A stretch of DNA of 64,000 nt. Origin: Arthrobacter crusticola. Its GTDB lineage: Bacteria > Actinomycetota > Actinomycetes > Actinomycetales > Micrococcaceae. Below, piece after piece: positions 59,940 to 64,000 of this stretch. The notes beneath the pieces are model-generated. The model made no database searches, was not told where the DNA came from, and saw only the letters and a program-made list of their open reading frames with translations. The position numbers and the translations under genes are program-made. Location: NCBI RefSeq assembly GCF_004357995.1, contig NZ_SMTK01000002.1, positions 763,288 to 827,287 of the forward strand, read 5' to 3'. The first letter of the stretch is position 1. Each line of letters opens with the position of its first letter.

Positions 59940-62192
59940 ATGCATGAAACGTCCCACGCCAAGAACGAACTTGAGCACGAGCGCGGGTACGTTGACGGCC
60001 TGTACCGGCGGCTCGACCAGCTGCGTGAGGAAAAAGCCCGGCAGCTGGCAGAGGTCCGCCGCAGCGCCTCGGCCGGCTCGCACCAGAACCGCTCCGAACG
60101 CGACGCTTTTGCCACCATGTACGAGGACCGCCTCGCCCAGCTGAACGCCGTCGACGACCGGCTCGTCTTCGGGCGCCTCGACCTCGACGACGGCGAGGAG
60201 CGCTACATCGGCCGGATCGGGCTCTCCACCGAGGACCTCCAGCAGCTGATGATCGACTGGCGTGCGCCGGAGGCGGGAACGTTCTATCAGGCGACGGCCT
60301 TCGAGCGGATGGGTGTCCGCCGCCGCCGGCACCTGATCCTCTCCCGGCGCGACGTGGTCGCCATCGAGGACGACGTCCTCGACGCCGGCCTGCTAAGCAA
60401 CGACGGGTCGCTGCAGGGCGAGGGCGCGCTGCTGGCCGCCCTGAACTCCCGCCGGACCGGGCAGATGTCCGACATCGTCGGCACCATTCAGGCCGAGCAG
60501 GACCGCATCATCCGGGCGCCGCTGTCGGGGGTGACGGTCGTGCAGGGCGGGCCGGGCACCGGGAAGACCGCCGTGGCCCTGCACCGCGCCGCCTACCTCC
60601 TCTATACGCACCGCGACCGGCTCAAGTCCGCCGGTGTCCTCCTCGTGGGACCGACCGATGCGTTCATGAAGTACATCGAGAGGGTCCTGCCTTCGCTCGG
60701 CGAGACGGGCGTGGTGATGGCAGGCATCGGCACCCTGATGCCCGGCGTCACCACCGTTCCCGAACACGACGAAGGAGCCGCGGCACTCAAGGGCCGGCTC
60801 GAAATGGCGCAGATCATCCGGAACGCCGTCGCCAACCGCCAGCGCATCCCGGCCGAGCCCCGGCGGCTCAATGTCGAAGGCACGATGCTGACCCTGGCCC
60901 CGCGCCAGGTGGCCCGGGCGAGGGACCGGGCGCGCGCCACCGGCAAACCGCACAATGAAGCGCGCGTCACGTTCGTCAAGATCCTCCTGCGTGAACTGAC
61001 CGAGCAGCTGACCGAGCAGCTTGAGGCGTCCTCCGGCCCGGGCAACAACGCCGACCGGGCCTACCTCGCCGAGGACGTGCGCAGCTCCCGGGACGTGCGG
61101 ATTGCGCTGAACCTCGCCTGGATGCCGCTCACGCCGGAGAAGCTCATCACCGAACTGCTGAGCAAGCCGGCCCACCTTGCCGCGGCCGCACCGCACTGGA
61201 GCGAGGAGGACCGGGCACTGCTGCTGCGGCCGGCCGACGCCCCCTGGACCGAGGCCGACGTCCCGCTCCTGGACGAGGCGGCGGAACTCCTCGGAGAACT
61301 CGACGCCTCGGCCGGCAGGGACACCGCCGCGCGCGAGGCGGAGAACCGCCGGGACCTGGCCAATGCCGAACGCACTCTCGAGAACGTCAATGCGTCCCTG
61401 GTCGACTCCGGCGTCGACGGCGTCGTCACCGCCGAGGCCCTCGCGCAGCACAATGCTGTTTCCACCGCGCGGCTCAGCGCAGCGGAGCGGGCCGCCGGAG
61501 ACCGGACCTGGGCCTTCGGGCACATCGTCGTCGACGAGGCGCAGGAGCTCTCTCCGATGCAGTGGCGCCTGCTCATGCGGCGCTGCCCGGTGAAATCATT
61601 CACGGTGGTGGGGGACATCGCCCAGACAAGTTCGGCCGCCGGTTCGAGCTCCTGGGACCAGGCGCTCGAACCGTTCGTGGGCGATCGCTGGCAGCTCGAG
61701 GAGCTGACGGTGAACTACCGGACTCCGGCGCAGATCGCCGAGGCCGCCGTCCGGATGGCCACCGCGGCGGGGCTGGTGATCTCGGCACCGAAGGCGGTGC
61801 GCGAAGGCCGCTTCGCCCCCGTCGTCGACCGGGTGCCCGATCTGATCCCCGCCCTGCTGCAGGCGGTGCCGGAGGAACTGGACATCGTGGACGGCGGGCT
61901 GCTCGCCGTCATCGCCCCCGAGGACCAGCTCGACGACGTCCGGCGGGCCCTGACAGCCGAGTACGGCGATCGGGTGGGATCCGGGGCTGGCGGTCCCACC
62001 CAGGACATCGTGCTGATGACTCCGCGCGGTTCCAAGGGCCTTGAGTTCGACGGCGTGGTCATCCTGGAGCCACAGCTCATGCTCGATTCGGCCACCGCCC
62101 GTGTGGGGGACCTGTACGTGGCAATGACGCGTCCCACACAGCGGCTGCGCCTGATCTCGACCGGCACGATCCCGGAGGGCATCGAGGGCTGA
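59940..62192 (+). CDS. helR: HelR-type RNA polymerase recycling helicase (HelD class II)
   Basis: 750 residues, UvrD/Rep-like superfamily 1. An N-terminal antiparallel coiled coil (about residues 1-60, HAKNELEHERGYVDGLYRRL) would enter the RNA polymerase secondary channel. It is followed by DWRAPEAGTFYQAT, Walker A GGPGTGKTAVALHRAAYLLY (about 202), an inserted clamp-like arm (about 300-500), motif II VVDEAQELSPMQW, and motifs TPRGSKGLEFDGVVI and YVAMTRPTQRLRLI. Actinobacterial members dissociate stalled RNA polymerase and can confer rifamycin resistance. No 19-bp rifamycin-associated element is seen upstream. GGGAGGGAAACCCATC precedes the ATG. Confidence 0.88.
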   Translation: MHETSHAKNELEHERGYVDGLYRRLDQLREEKARQLAEVRRSASAGSHQNRSERDAFATMYEDRLAQLNAVDDRLVFGRLDLDDGEERYIGRIGLSTEDLQQLMIDWRAPEAGTFYQATAFERMGVRRRRHLILSRRDVVAIEDDVLDAGLLSNDGSLQGEGALLAALNSRRTGQMSDIVGTIQAEQDRIIRAPLSGVTVVQGGPGTGKTAVALHRAAYLLYTHRDRLKSAGVLLVGPTDAFMKYIERVLPSLGETGVVMAGIGTLMPGVTTVPEHDEGAAALKGRLEMAQIIRNAVANRQRIPAEPRRLNVEGTMLTLAPRQVARARDRARATGKPHNEARVTFVKILLRELTEQLTEQLEASSGPGNNADRAYLAEDVRSSRDVRIALNLAWMPLTPEKLITELLSKPAHLAAAAPHWSEEDRALLLRPADAPWTEADVPLLDEAAELLGELDASAGRDTAAREAENRRDLANAERTLENVNASLVDSGVDGVVTAEALAQHNAVSTARLSAAERAAGDRTWAFGHIVVDEAQELSPMQWRLLMRRCPVKSFTVVGDIAQTSSAAGSSSWDQALEPFVGDRWQLEELTVNYRTPAQIAEAAVRMATAAGLVISAPKAVREGRFAPVVDRVPDLIPALLQAVPEELDIVDGGLLAVIAPEDQLDDVRRALTAEYGDRVGSGAGGPTQDIVLMTPRGSKGLEFDGVVILEPQLMLDSATARVGDLYVAMTRPTQRLRLISTGTIPEGIEG

Positions 62193-62198
62193 TAATTT
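62193..62198 (+). promoter_or_regulatory. Putative -10 of tyrS
   Basis: TAATTT (within GATAATTT) ends 7 nt before the GTG at 62206; no ribosome site between. Confidence 0.45.
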
Positions 62199-62205
62199 GG
62201 ATCCT

Positions 62206-63534
62206 GTGCCGCAGACGACAGAATCCTCAGATCCGGGCCTGAGCGCCCAGCAGAACGACCCCTCATTCGCCAACGTGTGGCAGGAGCTCCGCTGGCGCGG
62301 GCTCGTGCACGTCTCGACGGATGAGGCCGAGCTTGAAGAGCTCCTGGCCGGAGACCCGGTCACCTACTACTGCGGCTTCGACCCGACGGCACCAAGCCTG
62401 CACCTGGGCAACCTGGTGCAGTTGCTGCTGATGCGCCGGCTCCAGCTCGCCGGCCACAAGCCACTGGCCCTCGTGGGCGGCTCCACCGGGCTGGTGGGGG
62501 ACCCCCGGCCCACGGCCGAGCGCACCATGAACACCAAGGAGACGGTGGCCGAATGGGTCGGCTACCTCCAGGGGCAGGTGCAGCGCTTCCTGAGCTTCGA
62601 CGGCCCGAACGGGGCCCGGATGGTCAACAACCTCGACTGGACCGCACCGATGAGCGCCATCGACTTCCTGCGCGAGGTCGGCAAGCACTACCGGGTGGGG
62701 ACGATGATCAAGAAGGACATCGTGGCCACCCGGCTCAATTCCGACGAGGGCATCAGCTACGCGGAATTCAGTTACCAGGTGCTTCAGGGAATGGACTTCC
62801 TTGAACTGTTCCGCAGCTACGGGTGCGTCCTGCAGACGGGCGGCTCGGACCAGTGGGGCAACCTCACCAGCGGAACCGAACTGATCCGCAAGGCCGAGGG
62901 AAAGAGCGTCCACGCCATCGGCACGCCGCTGGTCACCAACTCCGATGGAACGAAGTTCGGCAAGAGCGAGGGCAACGCCATCTGGCTCGACGCCGCCATG
63001 ACCAGCCCCTACGCCATGTTCCAGTTCTGGCTCAACACCGCCGACACCGATGTCATCGACCGGCTCAAGGTGTTCACTTTCAGGACACGGGCGGAAATCG
63101 AGGCACTCGAGCAGTCCACCGCCGAACGGCCGCACCTGCGCGAGGCACAGCGCACCCTGGCCTACGACGTCACCTCACTGATCCACGGGATCGACGCCAC
63201 CGAGAAGGTGATTGCGGCCTCGGCGGCGCTGTTCGGCCAGGGCGAGCTGGGCCAGCTTGACGAGCCCACTCTGACGGCGGCCACCGCCGAACTGCCGGCC
63301 GTAACCCTTCCTGCAGGGACGCCAACCATCGTCGAGCTGCTCACGGCCAGCGGGCTCTCCGCCAGCAATTCGGCCGCCCGGCGGACCGTGAGCGAGGGCG
63401 GAGCCTACGTGAACAACGTCAAGGTCACCGACCCGGAGGCGGCCATCGGCGCGGAGGCCCTCCTGCACGGCCGCTACGCACTCGTGCGCAGGGGCAAGCG
63501 GACCCTCGCCATGGTCGAGGTCGAACCGGCCTAA
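62206..63534 (+). CDS. tyrS: Tyrosyl-tRNA synthetase
   Basis: Class I synthetase. 442 residues. The HIGH-like motif is PTAPSLHLGNLVQLLL, tyrosine binding is in YQVLQGMDFLELF and QTGGSDQWGNLTSGTELIRK, the KMSKS-like motif is GTKFGKSEGNAIWLD, and a C-terminal S4 domain (SASNSAARRTVSEGGAYVNN) binds tRNA. The GTG at 62206 is preferred over an in-frame TTG at 62197 because it sits at leaderless distance from TAATTT. It lies 13 nt after helR and directly before an rRNA operon. Confidence 0.96.
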   Translation: MPQTTESSDPGLSAQQNDPSFANVWQELRWRGLVHVSTDEAELEELLAGDPVTYYCGFDPTAPSLHLGNLVQLLLMRRLQLAGHKPLALVGGSTGLVGDPRPTAERTMNTKETVAEWVGYLQGQVQRFLSFDGPNGARMVNNLDWTAPMSAIDFLREVGKHYRVGTMIKKDIVATRLNSDEGISYAEFSYQVLQGMDFLELFRSYGCVLQTGGSDQWGNLTSGTELIRKAEGKSVHAIGTPLVTNSDGTKFGKSEGNAIWLDAAMTSPYAMFQFWLNTADTDVIDRLKVFTFRTRAEIEALEQSTAERPHLREAQRTLAYDVTSLIHGIDATEKVIAASAALFGQGELGQLDEPTLTAATAELPAVTLPAGTPTIVELLTASGLSASNSAARRTVSEGGAYVNNVKVTDPEAAIGAEALLHGRYALVRRGKRTLAMVEVEPA

Positions 63535-63541
63535 CCACGCT

Positions 63542-63578
63542 CCCACCCCCGGAGATCCAACGGTTTTGTGGGGGTGGG
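63542..63578 (+). terminator. Hairpin after tyrS
   Basis: CCCACCCCC (63542-63550) is the exact complement of GGGGGTGGG (63570-63578), with a 19-nt loop. There is no T-run after the stem. The 3' arm is part of the G-run tract, so hairpin and G-quadruplex would compete. Confidence 0.55.
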
Positions 63579-63586
63579 TGGGGGAT

Positions 63587-63615
63587 TTGTGTTTGGGGGG
63601 TGGGGGTCGTATAGT
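63587..63615 (+). promoter_or_regulatory. rRNA operon promoter P1
   Basis: TTGTGT (63587-63592) and TATAGT (63610-63615) are 17 nt apart. The spacer holds two G-runs. Upstream of the second promoter and the pre-16S leader. Confidence 0.6.
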
Positions 63616-63781
63616 TATGGAGTTGCCCCGGTGAGGGCGGCGAAACCCACACAAATTTCTGAGGCTTTTCCGGTGTGTGCTGTGCACGGGTCCGGGGTGG
63701 TCTTGGTTTGGTGTCTGTTGTTGCGGGTTGGTTCTGTTGTGCTGGTGCCGGTTTGTCCGGTGGTGGTGCGGGGGAGCGGAT

Positions 63782-63810
63782 TTGCGGGGATGGTCGGGTG
63801 CGGGTAGGCT
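63782..63810 (+). promoter_or_regulatory. rRNA operon promoter P2
   Basis: TTGCGG (63782-63787) and TAGGCT (63805-63810) are 17 nt apart, giving a start near 63817. Confidence 0.6.
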
Positions 63811-64000
63811 TGTAAAGTTGCTCCGGAGCGAGGATGGCCTGGTTTTGTCGGGTTGTGTGGTGCCGGTAGTGCCTGTTGTTTGAGAACTCAATAGTGTGCC
63901 AAGTTTGTTGATACCGATTGTTTTTTGATTGGTTGAATTGGCTGGTCTGCCGCATTTGCGTGTGGTGGGCTGGTTTTTTTGGCTGGTTTCGAATTTTGTG
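63811..64000 (+). ncRNA. Pre-16S rRNA leader (partial)
   Basis: The stretch from about 63880, TTTGAGAACTCAATAGTGTG followed by CAAGTTTGTTGATACC and T-rich runs, is characteristic of the spacer preceding 16S genes in Arthrobacter and relatives, where it takes part in antitermination and RNase III processing. The window ends inside the leader; the 16S gene should start within the next one or two hundred bases. The call rests on remembered sequence type, not on a search. Confidence 0.75.

Overview
This is a contiguous stretch of core chromosome from a high-GC actinobacterium, most likely the family Micrococcaceae (Arthrobacter-like). That placement rests on GC-ending codons, frequent GTG starts, actinobacterial LexA boxes, a ClgR-type regulator, PriA in place of HisA, a HelR-type helicase, and a pre-16S leader of Arthrobacter type at the right edge. 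I see no prophage, insertion sequence, CRISPR array or tRNA gene. Family calls rest on motifs read by eye, with no database search.

Layout. 1-5.5 kb: end of RNase J, ftsK, pgsA, cinA C-terminal domain, clgR, a marR gene. 5.6-16.4 kb: DUF3046 gene, recA, recX (with a large repeat insert), miaB, miaA, dapF, an RsmC-like methyltransferase, hflX, dinG. 16.4-19.3 kb: diguanylate cyclase, then lexA divergent from a LysM membrane protein. 19.3-25 kb: hisC-hisB-hisH-small membrane protein-priA, an SseB-like gene and an MFS transporter. 25-31.2 kb: DUF1844 gene, infC-rpmI-rplT behind a structured leader, a TrmH-family methyltransferase, a second MFS transporter, a small acidic protein and a Nudix gene. 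31.2-38.5 kb: SOS-boxed radical SAM gene, pcp, a HExxHS-type hypothetical, pheST, a quinone oxidoreductase. 38.6-47.3 kb: the complete argCJBDFRGH operon. 47.3-56 kb: an SRPBCC gene converging on a glycan operon read leftward (binding protein, two permeases, GH38 alpha-mannosidase, ROK regulator). 56-59.3 kb: repeat array, then ogt, an Ada-AlkA fusion and a 3-methyladenine glycosylase. 59.3-64 kb: apt, helR, tyrS and the promoters and leader of an rRNA operon whose 16S gene begins just outside the window.

How the genes work together. One theme is DNA damage: recA/recX, lexA, the LysM protein and the radical SAM gene carry LexA boxes or sit beside them, and three mechanistically different alkylation-repair proteins are packed together. 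Another theme is translation and tRNA function: miaA/miaB, infC-rpmI-rplT, pheST, tyrS, rRNA methyltransferases, hflX, rrn. A third is amino acid biosynthesis (his, arg, dapF). The arg operon carries its own repressor gene, with candidate ArgR sites before argC.

Most notable signals. A strict TANNNT-N6-start arrangement implies leaderless transcription in at least ten genes. Others are an apparent ATT start codon for infC behind a multi-hairpin leader, an in-frame 27-nt repeat array inside recX, a tandem array of about 95-nt palindromic units upstream of the glycan operon, and a G-quadruplex-type tract between the tyrS terminator and the first rrn promoter. No single wholly new system is evident. 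These are the parts worth a second look.
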